Below, piece after piece: positions 54,917 to 64,000 of a stretch of DNA of 64,000 nucleotides. Source of the stretch: JAWUVP01 sp034112285 (GTDB lineage Bacteria > Pseudomonadota > Gammaproteobacteria > JABDGN01). The position numbers and the translations under genes are program-made. The notes under the pieces were generated by a model, which saw only the letters and a list, made by a program, of their open reading frames with translations, searched no databases and was not told where the DNA came from. The stretch is from assembly GCA_034112285.1 (NCBI GenBank), contig JAWUVP010000016.1, forward strand, positions 1-64,000, written 5' to 3'. The first letter of the stretch is position 1. The number at the start of each line of letters is the position of its first letter.

Positions 54917-54922
54917 AGTATA
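54917..54922 (-). promoter_or_regulatory. -10 element of a probable spc-operon promoter
   Basis: TATACT on the minus strand, about 155 bases before rplN, in the 241-bp rpsQ-rplN gap. The -35 is weak (TTTCGT at suitable spacing). The leader that would result contains a GCAT-TGTT-ATGC hairpin. E. coli also starts the spc operon here. Confidence 0.5.
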
Positions 54923-54941
54923 CCACCTGTTTATAAAAACG

Positions 54942-54980
54942 AAAGGACAAAAAACAGCTTTTTACTAATTTTCGTCCTTT
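54942..54980 (-). terminator. Hairpin after rpsQ, possible S10-operon terminator
   Basis: Reading the minus strand, AAAGGACGAAAA pairs with TTTTTTGTCCTTT (one wobble) around a 15-nt loop, followed by CGTTTTTAT. This would end or attenuate the str-S10 transcript just before the spc promoter. Confidence 0.55.
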
Positions 54981-55002
54981 TATTGATAAGCTTCTGATTT
55001 AA

Positions 55003-55266
55003 CTAAGCTTTTTCCAGGACTTCGACTAACTCCCAAGACTTTGTTTTAGATCTTGGACGTCCTTCTTGAATTCGCACTATATCACCTTCAGCACACTGAT
55101 TTTCAGCATCATGCGCTTTAAGCTTGCTAGAACGTTTTACATACTTCTTATAAATAGGGTCTTTGACCTTACGTTCTACCAACACAGTAATAGTTTGGTT
55201 CATTTTATTGCTAGTTACACGACCTGTCTCGGTACGAACAACTTTTTCACGTTTTAATTCACTCAT
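55003..55266 (-). CDS. rpsQ: 30S ribosomal protein S17
   Basis: A primary 16S-binding protein with an OB fold. 87 residues; [20 protein letters not shown] and the later [20 protein letters not shown] are family signatures. Overlaps rpmC by 4 bp; last gene of the S10 operon. Confidence 0.98.
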   Translation of the reverse strand: MSELKREKVVRTETGRVTSNKMNQTITVLVERKVKDPIYKKYVKRSSKLKAHDAENQCAEGDIVRIQEGRPRSKTKSWELVEVLEKA

Positions 55267-55481
55267 GCGGCCTCAACCTTGTTCTTGCGTTCATTGTTCT
55301 TACGTTCACTGATTACGGTTTTTACGCGGGCAATATCACGACTGACATCGCGTAAACGGTGTGAGCTAGCTAATTGGCCTGTACCTTTTTGCATCCGTAA
55401 ATTGAAACGCTCGCGAGTTAATGCTAACAATTCGTCTTGCAACGCCTTGTCATCTTTATCTCTTAATTCATTTGCTTTCAT
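55263..55481 (-). CDS. rpmC: 50S ribosomal protein L29
   Basis: A helical protein at the tunnel exit near the trigger-factor site. 72 residues with [20 protein letters not shown]. It overlaps rplP by one base and rpsQ by four. The C-terminal [12 protein letters not shown] tail is slightly longer than in E. coli (63). Confidence 0.97.
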   Translation of the reverse strand: MKANELRDKDDKALQDELLALTRERFNLRMQKGTGQLASSHRLRDVSRDIARVKTVISERKNNERKNKVEAA

Positions 55482-55894
55482 TATAATACCGTCCGATTAA
55501 TAAATTTGGTTTTCACAGGTAGTTTAGAAGCTGCTAGCGCAAAAGCTTCGCGCGCAATTTCTTCTGATACACCTTCCATTTCGAAAAGCATGCGACCTGG
55601 CTGTACTAAAGCAACCCAATGATCAACACTACCTTTACCTTTACCTTGACGCACTTCTAAAGGTTTTTTAGTGATGGGCTTGTCTGGGAATATACGAATC
55701 CAGATTTGTCCACCACGCTTAATACGTCGTGTCATTGCGCGACGAGCCGCTTCAATTTGACGTGCAGTAATGCGTGCACGACCATCACAACGTAAACCAA
55801 ACTCACCAAAGCTCACTTTGTTACCTCTGGTAGCCAAGCCGCGGTTACGACCTTTATGCATTTTTCGGAATTTTGTCCGTTTTGGCTGTAACAT
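55481..55894 (-). CDS. rplP: 50S ribosomal protein L16
   Basis: A late-assembly protein that organises the A-site tRNA elbow region. 137 residues, [20 protein letters not shown] start, same length as E. coli (136). The Arg81-containing loop ([20 protein letters not shown]) is typical. Confidence 0.98.
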   Translation of the reverse strand: MLQPKRTKFRKMHKGRNRGLATRGNKVSFGEFGLRCDGRARITARQIEAARRAMTRRIKRGGQIWIRIFPDKPITKKPLEVRQGKGKGSVDHWVALVQPGRMLFEMEGVSEEIAREAFALAASKLPVKTKFINRTVL

Positions 55895-55911
55895 TCTTCT
55901 ATCCTCTTAAC

Positions 55912-56601
55912 TTAAGCGGCTTTTTTGCCTGATTTCGATTTCTTCTCATCATCGCTTGTTTTGGCTTCATGATTTTCGCCATAAACTTCGCCTTTGAAGA
56001 TCCATACTTTCACACCAATAATACCGTAAGTGGTTAATGCCTCAGCAGTACCATAATCGATATCAGCACGGAAGGTTTGTAGAGGTACACGACCTTCATG
56101 ATAGCCTTCACTACGTGCAATTTCAGCGCCGCCTAAACGACCAGCAGCTTTAATTTTGATACCTTCAGCACCAGCACGTTGTGCAGCGCTAATAGCACGC
56201 TTCATTGCACGACGAAACATAACGCGCTTTTCTAATTGCTGCGCGACTGATTCAGCGACTAACTGAGCATCAACTTCTGGGCGACGAACTTCTTCGATGT
56301 CAATGTGCACGGGCACACCCATCATTTTCGTCACTTCTTTACGTACTTTCTCAACGTCACCACCTTTTTTACCGATAATCACGCCTGGACGTGCAGTATA
56401 GATAGTGATCTTAGCATTTTGCGCAGGGCGCTCAATTTTAATGCGGCTGATTCCAGCTTTTGCTAAGCGTTTTTTTAAGAAAGCGCGTACTTCCATATCA
56501 GCTTGCAATTTTTCAGCGTAATCAGTGCTGGCATACCATTTAGAGTTCCAATCGCGAACAATACCTAAGCGTATACCCGTTGGATGAACTTTTTGTCCCA
56601 T
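55912..56601 (-). CDS. rpsC: 30S ribosomal protein S3
   Basis: A head protein at the mRNA entrance with helicase function. 229 residues: KH domain ([20 protein letters not shown]) and C-terminal domain ([20 protein letters not shown]). A Lys-rich acidic-basic tail ([16 protein letters not shown]) follows, as often seen. Confidence 0.98.
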   Translation of the reverse strand: MGQKVHPTGIRLGIVRDWNSKWYASTDYAEKLQADMEVRAFLKKRLAKAGISRIKIERPAQNAKITIYTARPGVIIGKKGGDVEKVRKEVTKMMGVPVHIDIEEVRRPEVDAQLVAESVAQQLEKRVMFRRAMKRAISAAQRAGAEGIKIKAAGRLGGAEIARSEGYHEGRVPLQTFRADIDYGTAEALTTYGIIGVKVWIFKGEVYGENHEAKTSDDEKKSKSGKKAA

Positions 56602-56614
56602 AGTTTATCTACCT

Positions 56615-56947
56615 TTAATCGTCTGACACAATCACAGTGATGTGACTGGTACGTTTTAAAATACTATTAACTCGGCCTTTTGCACGAGGACGATGACGTT
56701 TGTACGTCGCGCCTTCATCAACAAAAATGCGTTTAATACTCAACTCATCGACATCTGCACCGTCGTTGTTTTCAGCATTTGCTACGGCAGAATTTACTAA
56801 TTTCTTAATAATGACTGCGGCTTTCTTTGGACTGAATTCCAAAAGCTCTAGGGCTTTATCTACTGGCATAGTGCGAATTTGGTCAGCAACCAAACGTGCT
56901 TTTTGCGCTGAGATGCGTACTGCTTTTAATTTAGCTGTAGTTTCCAT
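56615..56947 (-). CDS. rplV: 50S ribosomal protein L22
   Basis: Lines the exit tunnel with an extended hairpin. 110 residues; the hairpin is [20 protein letters not shown], including the region altered in macrolide-resistant mutants elsewhere. Length as in E. coli. Confidence 0.98.
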   Translation of the reverse strand: METTAKLKAVRISAQKARLVADQIRTMPVDKALELLEFSPKKAAVIIKKLVNSAVANAENNDGADVDELSIKRIFVDEGATYKRHRPRAKGRVNSILKRTSHITVIVSDD

Positions 56948-56958
56948 CGTTATTCCTC

Positions 56959-57231
56959 TTACTTCGCTTTTCGGTCGCCGGCGTGCACTTTAAAAGTACG
57001 CGTCAAGGCAAATTCACCCGCTTTATGTCCAACCATCTGTTCAGTAACAACTGTTGGTATAAATTGGCGGCCATTATGAATCGCTAATTTTAAACCTACC
57101 ATATCTGGCGTTATCATTGAACGACGAGACCAGGTTTTAATTGGTTTTTTGTCACCATTGGCAACAGCCTTTTCAACTTTCTTTGCTAATGATAAATCAA
57201 CAAAAGGGCCTTTTTTTAATGAACGTGGCAT
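56959..57231 (-). CDS. rpsS: 30S ribosomal protein S19
   Basis: A head protein contacting the A-site tRNA and subunit bridge. 90 residues, [20 protein letters not shown] start and [20 protein letters not shown] end. Confidence 0.98.
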   Translation of the reverse strand: MPRSLKKGPFVDLSLAKKVEKAVANGDKKPIKTWSRRSMITPDMVGLKLAIHNGRQFIPTVVTEQMVGHKAGEFALTRTFKVHAGDRKAK

Positions 57232-57244
57232 AATTATTTATCCT

Positions 57245-58075
57245 TTACTTTGAATTCTTACGACGACGAACAATAAACTTACTAGTACGTTTATTGTGAC
57301 GAGTTTTCTTACCTTTGGTTTTAACACCCCAAGGCGTAACAGGGTGACGGCCACCAGAAGTACGTCCTTCACCACCACCATGTGGATGATCAACCGGGTT
57401 CATGGCTACACCACGAACGGTTGGACGTATACCACGCCAGCGACTAGCACCCGCTTTACCGAGTGAACGTAAACTGTGTTCTGAGTTACTCACTTCGCCG
57501 ATTGTGGCTTGGCAGTTAACGTGTACTTTACGCACTTCACCAGAGCGTAAACGTAATGTTGCGTAATCACCTTCACGCGCTAATAATTGCACGCTTGCAC
57601 CTGCACTACGTGCCATCTGCGCGCCTTTACCAGGACGCATTTCGATACAATGAATAGTGGTACCAATTGGAATGCTACGCAACGGCAGGCTATTACCCGC
57701 TTTAATGGCAACATCATCACCGGAAACAACCGTGTCATCTTTCTTTAAGCCTTTAGGGGCAATAATATAACGACGTTCACCATCAGAATAAACAAGCAAT
57801 GCGATGTGGGCGCTGCGATTTGGATCATATTCCAAACGTTCAACAGTCCCTACAACACCTGGCTTATTACGCTTAAAATCGATAATACGGTAACGTTGCT
57901 TATGACCACCACCGTGGTGACGAGTCGTAATGCGGCCCATATTATTACGGCCAGCTTTTTTAGGCTTGGCAGTCGTTAAAGGACCATGAGGCTTACCTTT
58001 ATGTAAAGGTGAATCCACCACCATCGTAACAAAACGACGTCCGGGTGAAGTTGGTTTGGCTCTTTGTAATGTCAT
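57245..58075 (-). CDS. rplB: 50S ribosomal protein L2
   Basis: Essential for subunit association and peptidyl-transferase function. 276 residues. The conserved C-terminal region has [20 protein letters not shown] with the functionally key histidine (GGGEGR context). Same length as in most gammaproteobacteria. Confidence 0.98.
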   Translation of the reverse strand: MTLQRAKPTSPGRRFVTMVVDSPLHKGKPHGPLTTAKPKKAGRNNMGRITTRHHGGGHKQRYRIIDFKRNKPGVVGTVERLEYDPNRSAHIALLVYSDGERRYIIAPKGLKKDDTVVSGDDVAIKAGNSLPLRSIPIGTTIHCIEMRPGKGAQMARSAGASVQLLAREGDYATLRLRSGEVRKVHVNCQATIGEVSNSEHSLRSLGKAGASRWRGIRPTVRGVAMNPVDHPHGGGEGRTSGGRHPVTPWGVKTKGKKTRHNKRTSKFIVRRRKNSK

Positions 58076-58077
58076 TC

Positions 58078-58377
58078 TTAGCTCTCCTTACCGGCAAAAT
58101 TAAGGTCGCTACCTTCAGCTAGGCTGACGTAGGCTTTCTTCCAGTCTTTGCGCTTGCCTGCAACTTGGCGAAAGTTACGTTTTTTGCCTTTAACATTGGC
58201 AATACGAACATTTTTAACTTTAGTTTCAAACAACATTTCAACGGCTGCTTTCACTTCAGGCTTCGTTGCGTCTTTAGTAACTTTGAACACAACTTGATTG
58301 TGTTTCTCACCAATCTGAGTTGATTTTTCTGACACATGTGGTGTCAGAAGTATATTCATAATACGTTCTTGATTCAT
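58078..58377 (-). CDS. rplW: 50S ribosomal protein L23
   Basis: At the tunnel exit; docking site for trigger factor and SRP. 99 residues; [20 protein letters not shown] aligns with family starts (MIREERLLKVLRAPHVSEK in E. coli), so the first Met is used and the gene overlaps rplD by 4 bp. Confidence 0.97.
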   Translation of the reverse strand: MNQERIMNILLTPHVSEKSTQIGEKHNQVVFKVTKDATKPEVKAAVEMLFETKVKNVRIANVKGKKRNFRQVAGKRKDWKKAYVSLAEGSDLNFAGKES

Positions 58378-58994
58378 CCTAACATCTCCTCAACTTGTTT
58401 AATCGCAGGGACTGTCATTATAACCTTATGGTAAGACATTAAGCATACCGGGTTAACAGCTTGCACATCAATAACATCAACGTTAGATAAGTTGCGTGCT
58501 GATAAAAACAAATTCTTATCAACTTCGCTAGCTACGATTAAGACCTTTTCTACATTAAGCGCTTTCAAAGTCTTGGCTAAATCTTTAGTCTTAGGTGTGG
58601 ACATCGTAAGATCTTTTACTGCAACTAAACGGCCATCCTCAACTAAGAAAGACATAATCGAGCGCATTGCGCCGCGATACATCTTACGATTCACTTTGTG
58701 TGAATGGTCACGCGGCTGCGCAGCAAACGTTACGCCACCTTTACGCCATAAAGGACCACGGCTTGTACCCGCACGTGCACGACCAGTACCTTTTTGACGC
58801 CATGGCTTAGCACCACCGCCACTGACTGCTGAACGATTTTTTTGTGCTTTAGTTCCTTGACGGCCACCTGCTTGATAGGCAACTACAACTTGATGAATCA
58901 AAGGTTCGTTATATTCGCGACCAAAGACTTCATCATTTACAGAAAGCTTTTCGCTCGTTTTATTATCTGGAGTAATAAGTGTTATATCCATCAT
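58374..58994 (-). CDS. rplD: 50S ribosomal protein L4
   Basis: A tunnel-constriction protein; in E. coli it also autoregulates the S10 operon. 206 residues with the long loop [20 protein letters not shown]. Regulation by the same mechanism is uncertain here, because the S10 gene follows fusA without a leader. Confidence 0.98.
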   Translation of the reverse strand: MMDITLITPDNKTSEKLSVNDEVFGREYNEPLIHQVVVAYQAGGRQGTKAQKNRSAVSGGGAKPWRQKGTGRARAGTSRGPLWRKGGVTFAAQPRDHSHKVNRKMYRGAMRSIMSFLVEDGRLVAVKDLTMSTPKTKDLAKTLKALNVEKVLIVASEVDKNLFLSARNLSNVDVIDVQAVNPVCLMSYHKVIMTVPAIKQVEEMLG

Positions 58995-59002
58995 TGCTCT
59001 CC

Positions 59003-59641
59003 TTATACCGACTGCTTGATAGCAGAAGTAATTACTACGTCGCCTTTTGGCGCACCAGGTACCGCGCCTTTAACCAATAATAGGTTGCGTTCGGCATCAA
59101 TTTTAACTACTTGTAAATTTTCAGCAGTTACATTTTTGTTTCCCATTTGCCCGGCCATTTTCTTACCTTTGAAAACACGACCTGGCGTTTGGTTTTGACC
59201 AGTAGAACCAATCGCACGATGTGATACAGAGTTACCATGCGTCGCATCTTGCATTGAGAAGTTATGACGCTTCACACCACCTTGAAAACCCTTACCTTTC
59301 GAGGTGCCACGCACATCAACGGCTTTAATTTCTGCAAATCGTTCTACCGTTAGTGAGGCACCTAATTCAATACCGTCCATTTCGCTACTATCAACACGAA
59401 ATTCCCATAAGCCACGACCGGCTTCTGTATTCGCTTTTGCAAAATGACCTGCTTTGGGCTTGCTTACTCGAGAAGCTTTGCGCGCACCCGTGGTGACTTG
59501 CACCGAAGTATAGCCATCATTTTCAAGTGTTTTAAGCTGCGTTACCCTGTTAGGTAGCACTTCAATTACGGTAACTGGGATGCTCTCGTCATCTGTGAAG
59601 ATACGACTCATACCAATTTTTCTTCCAATCATTCCAAACAT
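59003..59641 (-). CDS. rplC: 50S ribosomal protein L3
   Basis: An early assembly protein reaching toward the peptidyl-transferase centre. 212 residues with [20 protein letters not shown] and the nearby Gln that is methylated in E. coli. Follows rpsJ by 29 bp. Confidence 0.98.
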   Translation of the reverse strand: MFGMIGRKIGMSRIFTDDESIPVTVIEVLPNRVTQLKTLENDGYTSVQVTTGARKASRVSKPKAGHFAKANTEAGRGLWEFRVDSSEMDGIELGASLTVERFAEIKAVDVRGTSKGKGFQGGVKRHNFSMQDATHGNSVSHRAIGSTGQNQTPGRVFKGKKMAGQMGNKNVTAENLQVVKIDAERNLLLVKGAVPGAPKGDVVITSAIKQSV

Positions 59642-59670
59642 TTATATCACCTTAATCTTGTGAGCGTAAA

Positions 59671-60171
59671 TTACGCGCCACTACTGCCTAAACTAATTTG
59701 TACATCAACACCCGCGGCTAAATCTAATTTCATTAGCGAATCAACCGTTTTTTCTGTAGGGGCGACAATGTCAACCATACGTTTGTGTGTACGCAATTCA
59801 TATTGGTCACGTGCATCTTTATTTACATGTGGCGAAACCAAAATCGTAAAACGCTCTATGCGTGTTGGCAAAGGAATTGGACCAACCAATTTCGCGCCGG
59901 TACGCTTTGCTGTGCTAACAATTTCAGCGGTTGATTTGTCAATCAAACGATGGTCAAAAGACTTAAGCTTAATACGAATGCGTTGTTTTGACATCGCTTC
60001 CGTTTTTTTGCTTGTGGCCTTTTTCGCAGCTGGCTTCTTAGCTGCTGGCTTTTTAGCTACCACTTTTTTGGCTGCTGGCTTTTTAGCCGGCGCTTTTGCA
60101 GTCACTTCAGTTGCTTTTGTCTCAACTTTTGCTTCTTCAGTATTCGTATTATCTGTTTTATCAGTTGTCAT
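59671..60171 (-). CDS. rpsJ: 30S ribosomal protein S10 with a 59-residue N-terminal extension
   Basis: S10 is a head protein of the small subunit and a transcription antitermination factor with NusB. The canonical S10 (about 103 residues) corresponds to residues 60-166 here, starting [20 protein letters not shown] and ending [15 protein letters not shown]. Before it lie 59 extra residues: an acidic Thr-rich stretch ([20 protein letters not shown]) then [12 protein letters not shown] repeats. The upstream ATG at 60171 has a strong GGGAG site five bases before it. The internal ATG at 59994 has only a weak GGAAG site. I therefore annotate the extension as translated. It directly follows fusA (10 bp), with no tuf gene. 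Confidence 0.85.
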   Translation of the reverse strand: MTTDKTDNTNTEEAKVETKATEVTAKAPAKKPAAKKVVAKKPAAKKPAAKKATSKKTEAMSKQRIRIKLKSFDHRLIDKSTAEIVSTAKRTGAKLVGPIPLPTRIERFTILVSPHVNKDARDQYELRTHKRMVDIVAPTEKTVDSLMKLDLAAGVDVQISLGSSGA

Positions 60172-60181
60172 AACGTCTCCC

Positions 60182-62284
60182 TTATGCCGCGTGTTTTTTA
60201 ATTACTTCATCGGCAACACTCTTCGGAGCTTCTGAATATTTTTCAAACTCCATTGAATATGTTGCACGCCCTTGAGACATGGAACGCAAATCAGTTGCGT
60301 AACCAAACATCTCTGAAAGAGGTACTGCTGCGTTGATAGTCTTACCAGACACGGTATCTTCCATACCTTGCACGATACCGCGACGACGATTTAAATCACC
60401 CATCACGTCACCCATATAATCCTCTGGGGTAACCACTTCAACTTTCATCATTGGCTCAAGTAAAACCGCACCTGCATTCAACGCACCTTGCTTCAAGGCC
60501 ATTGAGCCGGCAATTTTAAAAGCCATTTCATTTGAATCGACATCATGATATGAACCATCATAAAGTGTCGCTTTCACATCAACTAATGGGAAACCAGCTA
60601 AAACGCCATTTTCCATTTGTTCTTTAACACCCTTATCAACGGCGCCGATGTATTCGCGTGGAACCGCTCCACCCACAATTTCATTAACAAACTCATACCC
60701 ATCACCAGCAACTTGTGGCTCTAGTTTTATCCAAACATGACCGTATTGACCACGACCACCTGATTGGCGTACAAATTTACCTTCTTGCTCAACCGTTTTA
60801 CGAATCGTTTCACGGTAAGCAACTTGTGGTTTACCTACATTCGCTTCAACGTTAAATTCACGTCTCATGCGGTCTACAATAATTTCCAAATGAAGCTCAC
60901 CCATGCCGCCAATAATGGTCTGGCCTGACTCTTCATCGGTGCGAACAGTGAATGATGGATCTTCTTGCGCTAACTTACCTAACGCAACACCCATTTTTTC
61001 TTGGTCAGCCTTAGTTTTAGGCTCAACTGCAACGAAGATAACTGGCTCTGGGAAATCCATACGCTCTAAAGTGATAATATCACTTAAGGCACATAAGGTT
61101 TCACCGGTTGTGACATCTTTAAGTCCAACGGCAGCAGCGATATCACCAGCGCGAACCTCTTTAATTTCTTCACGAGTGTTTGAATGCATCTGTAAGATAC
61201 GACCAACGCGCTCTTTGCGATGTTTAACTGGGTTATAAATAGTGTCACCAGAAGACAGTATACCCGAGTAAACCCGGAAGAATGTCAGTGTACCCACGAA
61301 CGGGTCAGTAGCAATTTTAAAGGCTAATGCCGAGAAAGGCTCATCGTCACTCGCTTTACGATCTGATTCTGTTTCATCTTTATCGTCCAACACGCCTTTA
61401 ATTGGCGGCACGTCGGTTGGCGCTGGCATATAATCAATCATACCATCTAACATGGCCTGCACACCTTTGTTTTTAAAGGCTGTACCACAGAAAACAGGAA
61501 CCACCTCATTGGCCAATGTGCGCGCACGAATACCTTTGCGAATTTCTTCTTCAGAAAGTTTTTCACCTTCTAAATATTTTTCCATTAATTCTTCGGTAGC
61601 TTCTGCAGCGGCTTCAATTAAGTTTTCACGCCATTTTTCTGCATCAGCTTGCATGTCAGCAGGGATATCTGCATAAGTATGTTTCATACCCATGTTTTCT
61701 TCTTCCCAATAGATTGCCTTCATTTTCAAAAGGTCAATCACACCTTTGAAATCTTTTTCAGCACCGATAGCTAATTGCACAGGCACAGGATTTGCACCTA
61801 AACGCTCAACAATGGTTTCAACAACGCGCAAGAAATTTGCGCCATCGCGGTCCATTTTGTTGACGAAGGCCATACGTGGCACGCCATATTTGTTGGCTTG
61901 ACGCCATACTGTTTCAGATTGCGGCTCAACACCACTTACAGCACAAAACACAGCAACAGCACCATCTAATACACGTAATGAACGCTCTACTTCAATAGTA
62001 AAGTCAACGTGACCAGGGGTGTCAATAATGTTGATACGGTGATTTTTGTATTGCTCATCCATACCACTCCAGAAACAAGTCGTTGCAGCAGAGGTAATAG
62101 TAATACCACGCTCTTGCTCTTGCTCCATCCAGTCCATAGTGGCGGCGCCATCATGCACTTCACCAATTTTATGTGATACACCAGTATAGTAAAGAATACG
62201 CTCTGTCGTCGTGGTTTTACCGGCATCAATATGCGCCATGATACCAACGTTACGATATTCTTGAATGGGGGTTTTACGGGCCAT
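60182..62284 (-). CDS. fusA: Elongation factor G
   Basis: The GTPase that drives ribosomal translocation and recycling. 700 residues. G motifs are [39 protein letters not shown] and NKMDRDGAN. Domains II-V follow, including [20 protein letters not shown] and [20 protein letters not shown] near the end. In most gammaproteobacteria a tuf gene comes next; here rpsJ does. Confidence 0.98.
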   Translation of the reverse strand: MARKTPIQEYRNVGIMAHIDAGKTTTTERILYYTGVSHKIGEVHDGAATMDWMEQEQERGITITSAATTCFWSGMDEQYKNHRINIIDTPGHVDFTIEVERSLRVLDGAVAVFCAVSGVEPQSETVWRQANKYGVPRMAFVNKMDRDGANFLRVVETIVERLGANPVPVQLAIGAEKDFKGVIDLLKMKAIYWEEENMGMKHTYADIPADMQADAEKWRENLIEAAAEATEELMEKYLEGEKLSEEEIRKGIRARTLANEVVPVFCGTAFKNKGVQAMLDGMIDYMPAPTDVPPIKGVLDDKDETESDRKASDDEPFSALAFKIATDPFVGTLTFFRVYSGILSSGDTIYNPVKHRKERVGRILQMHSNTREEIKEVRAGDIAAAVGLKDVTTGETLCALSDIITLERMDFPEPVIFVAVEPKTKADQEKMGVALGKLAQEDPSFTVRTDEESGQTIIGGMGELHLEIIVDRMRREFNVEANVGKPQVAYRETIRKTVEQEGKFVRQSGGRGQYGHVWIKLEPQVAGDGYEFVNEIVGGAVPREYIGAVDKGVKEQMENGVLAGFPLVDVKATLYDGSYHDVDSNEMAFKIAGSMALKQGALNAGAVLLEPMMKVEVVTPEDYMGDVMGDLNRRRGIVQGMEDTVSGKTINAAVPLSEMFGYATDLRSMSQGRATYSMEFEKYSEAPKSVADEVIKKHAA

Positions 62285-62296
62285 GAATTAACTCCT

Positions 62297-62785
<489 letters not shown>

Positions 62786-62790
62786 CTACC

Positions 62791-63165
62791 TTATTTCTTT
62801 GGTCGTTTAGTGCCGTATTTAGAACGGCCTTGCTTACGATCACTAACACCACTGGTATCTAAGCTACCGCGAACAGTGTGATAACGCACACCCGGCAAAT
62901 CTTTTACCCGACCACCGCGAATAAGCACAACTGAATGCTCTTGCAGGTTATGACCTTCACCACCAATATAAGAGGTGACTTCAAAACCGTTGGTTAAGCG
63001 CACACGAGCGACTTTACGCAAGGCAGAGTTAGGTTTTTTAGGTGTTGTGGTGTAAACACGGGTACAAACACCGCGTTTTTGAGGACAGGCTTTCAAAGCC
63101 GGTACATTTGTCTTTTTAATGACTTTTTTGCGTCCTTTACGGACTAATTGGTTAATCGTTGCCAT
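62791..63165 (-). CDS. rpsL: 30S ribosomal protein S12
   Basis: A decoding-centre protein at the heart of translational accuracy. 124 residues. The accuracy loops read [20 protein letters not shown] and [18 protein letters not shown], with lysines at the positions mutated in streptomycin-resistant strains elsewhere, so the residues here are the sensitive form. First gene of the str operon, behind a clear promoter. Confidence 0.98.
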   Translation of the reverse strand: MATINQLVRKGRKKVIKKTNVPALKACPQKRGVCTRVYTTTPKKPNSALRKVARVRLTNGFEVTSYIGGEGHNLQEHSVVLIRGGRVKDLPGVRYHTVRGSLDTSGVSDRKQGRSKYGTKRPKK

Positions 63166-63340
63166 ATCTAGTTACTTCTCCCAAACTGGTTAGGCCTTAC
63201 TTAAAATACAAAAACCCCCAACCATATCAACATGATAGAGTAGGGATTTAAAACTTATGTCGCCCAATTGGCGACTTTCTCTCATTTAGGGTCCCGGGCT
63301 TTTCGGCCCTACCTGCGGCCCTAATGAGGCTATTCAGGGA
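63166..63340 (-). promoter_or_regulatory. str-operon leader with possible attenuator
   Basis: About 175 nt between the predicted start point and rpsL. Reading the minus strand: AGGGCC-containing sequences pair in several ways, GTCGCC/GGCGAC makes a short stem (63260-63275), and an AAATCCC...GGGGGTTT pairing is followed by a TTTTTGTATTTT run (63205-63255), which could be a leaky terminator. Folding is not computed; an attenuator is only a suggestion. Confidence 0.35.
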
Positions 63341-63345
63341 CACGC

Positions 63346-63374
63346 AATATACACCACTTAACCTGTATTGCCAA
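63346..63374 (-). promoter_or_regulatory. Sigma70-type promoter of the str operon
   Basis: On the minus strand, -35 TTGGCA (63369-63374), 17-nt spacer, -10 TATATT (63346-63351); each element matches five of six consensus positions. Transcription would begin near 63339 and feed rpsL, rpsG, fusA and, with no gap, the S10 operon. Confidence 0.8.
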
Positions 63375-63685
63375 GGGAAAATGTATAATTATTTTCTACG
63401 CCGGCATTGCCAAGACATTCCATGTCTAATTGAGTCGATGCTGCTCCTTAATATAAAATGTGTCTAACCGGAGCTTTAGGGAGGCAAAGCCACGGCCTAA
63501 AACACCCATAGTTGTATTTCGTCTGTTTTTTACCTCAAACCACCTCTAAAACGCTCAATATTAATACAGTCCGTTAATATTTACTTAAGGTTGCTCCGAT
63601 ACAATCAGCCAAGCCCAGGGAATACCCCTTCATTAACAGGTAAAAGCCATTTTGGCGGAAGAACCTAATTACAGTGAGTAGAACA
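63375..63685. other. Intergenic region between str promoter and autotransporter-like gene
   Basis: About 310 bp without a gene. TACAAT near 63600 (in CGATACAATC) could be a -10 for the plus-strand gene, but the -35 is unclear. No repeat or RNA gene recognised. Confidence 0.4.
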
Positions 63686-64000
63686 ATGAAAATATTGCGC
63701 AAAGCCATTTTAACCAGCATCGGTATCTTACCTTTTTTCGCTCCCCTATCTGCCTTTGCTGCAGATGACGCAACCGATACGAAAGATTTATTGAGCAGTA
63801 GCGAGCTTGACTGGCGCAAGTCGCGCTTTAGTCTGGTTGCTGAATCTGGCTCACGCACCCTTGGTACGGTGGATGCCTTCGTGCCTTTCATGGGCAACGA
63901 AGATTTCATGATTTATGCGGATTTAATGGCAAAACTGGGCTCAGGTGCCAGCAATGCTAGCGGCAACACCTTTGAAGGCAACCTCGGCTTAGGCTTTCGA
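63686..64000 (+). CDS. Inverse-autotransporter-like outer-membrane protein, 5' part only
   Basis: The gene runs off the window; 105 codons are visible. Residues 1-25 are a signal peptide (KAILTSIGILPFFAPLSAFA). The mature start has a WRKSRFSLVAESGSRTLGTV strand, then DAFVPFMGNEDFMIYADLMA and ENLGLGFR-like EGNLGLGFR. This matches the opening strands of the inverse-autotransporter (intimin/invasin) beta-barrel, where a plasmid of the type LFVPL...L.F.DLR...NLGLGYR is seen. If so, a long passenger of Ig-like domains would follow, and the protein could be a surface adhesin. The partial sequence cannot confirm it. Confidence 0.6.
   Translation, partial: MKILRKAILTSIGILPFFAPLSAFAADDATDTKDLLSSSELDWRKSRFSLVAESGSRTLGTVDAFVPFMGNEDFMIYADLMAKLGSGASNASGNTFEGNLGLGFR

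Noticed and set aside
60030..60170. The S10 extension as a separate small gene
   Set aside because: There is no stop codon between the extension and the S10 core; they form one continuous frame.

Overview
The window comes from a gammaproteobacterial chromosome of moderate, AT-leaning composition. The ribosomal protein sequences, the hemW / trmB / mutY / yggX neighbourhood, the cysQ-nudE pair, a moxR-bat operon and a partial inverse-autotransporter gene all fit this class. Several features suggest a host-associated lineage near Legionellales (Legionella, Coxiella or Berkiella relatives): the cytosolic-type malate dehydrogenase, a small helix-turn-helix protein of a type I associate with that group, and a pair of large unrecognised cytoplasmic proteins. 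The placement is an inference; no 16S rRNA gene is present.

Layout. 1-10 kb: tandem repeats, ssb, an S24/LexA-like repressor that has lost its catalytic serine, mdh, nudE-cysQ, hemW, a 34-bp-arm palindromic element, trmB, and asmA-mutY-yggX. 10.2-15.2 kb: a tRNA-Phe gene followed by an accessory patch. It holds a DUF2971 gene, a truncated gene, a doubly inactivated IS3-family element, a small HTH protein, an XRE regulator fused to a degenerate BadF/NagK-like domain, and an IS21 transposase relic. 15.2-32 kb: an alpha carbonic anhydrase, recD2 and tex, then the complete moxR-DUF58-DUF4381-batA-batB-batC-batD stress/oxygen-tolerance operon interrupted by a cluster of three 24-bp palindrome-like motifs, an SDR dehydrogenase, two tandem paralogues of unknown function, and a periplasmic PEBP protein.

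32-38 kb: a phosphate-starvation module. phoB-phoR diverges from pstC-pstA-pstB, with pstS behind it. Two candidate Pho boxes have the same geometry relative to their -10 elements, one before pstC and one before pstS. PhoR is short and has no membrane segment, and phoU is not present. 38-46 kb: an outer-membrane barrel protein, a beta-propeller gene remnant, an orphan MurL-like PP-loop protein, a DUF2975/HTH pair, marC, an MFS transporter, a patatin-like lipoprotein and nhaA.

46-63.4 kb: the str, S10, spc and alpha operons on the minus strand in canonical order (rpsL to rplQ), with two departures. There is no tuf gene between fusA and rpsJ, and ribosomal protein S10 carries a 59-residue Lys/Ala/Pro-rich N-terminal extension. 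The window ends inside a gene for an inverse-autotransporter-like outer-membrane protein.

The strongest candidates for undescribed biology are the XRE-degenerate-kinase fusion, the S10 extension, the tandem paralogue pair, the soluble PhoR and the orphan MurL-like protein. I found no CRISPR array, no complete prophage and no obvious multi-gene defence system.
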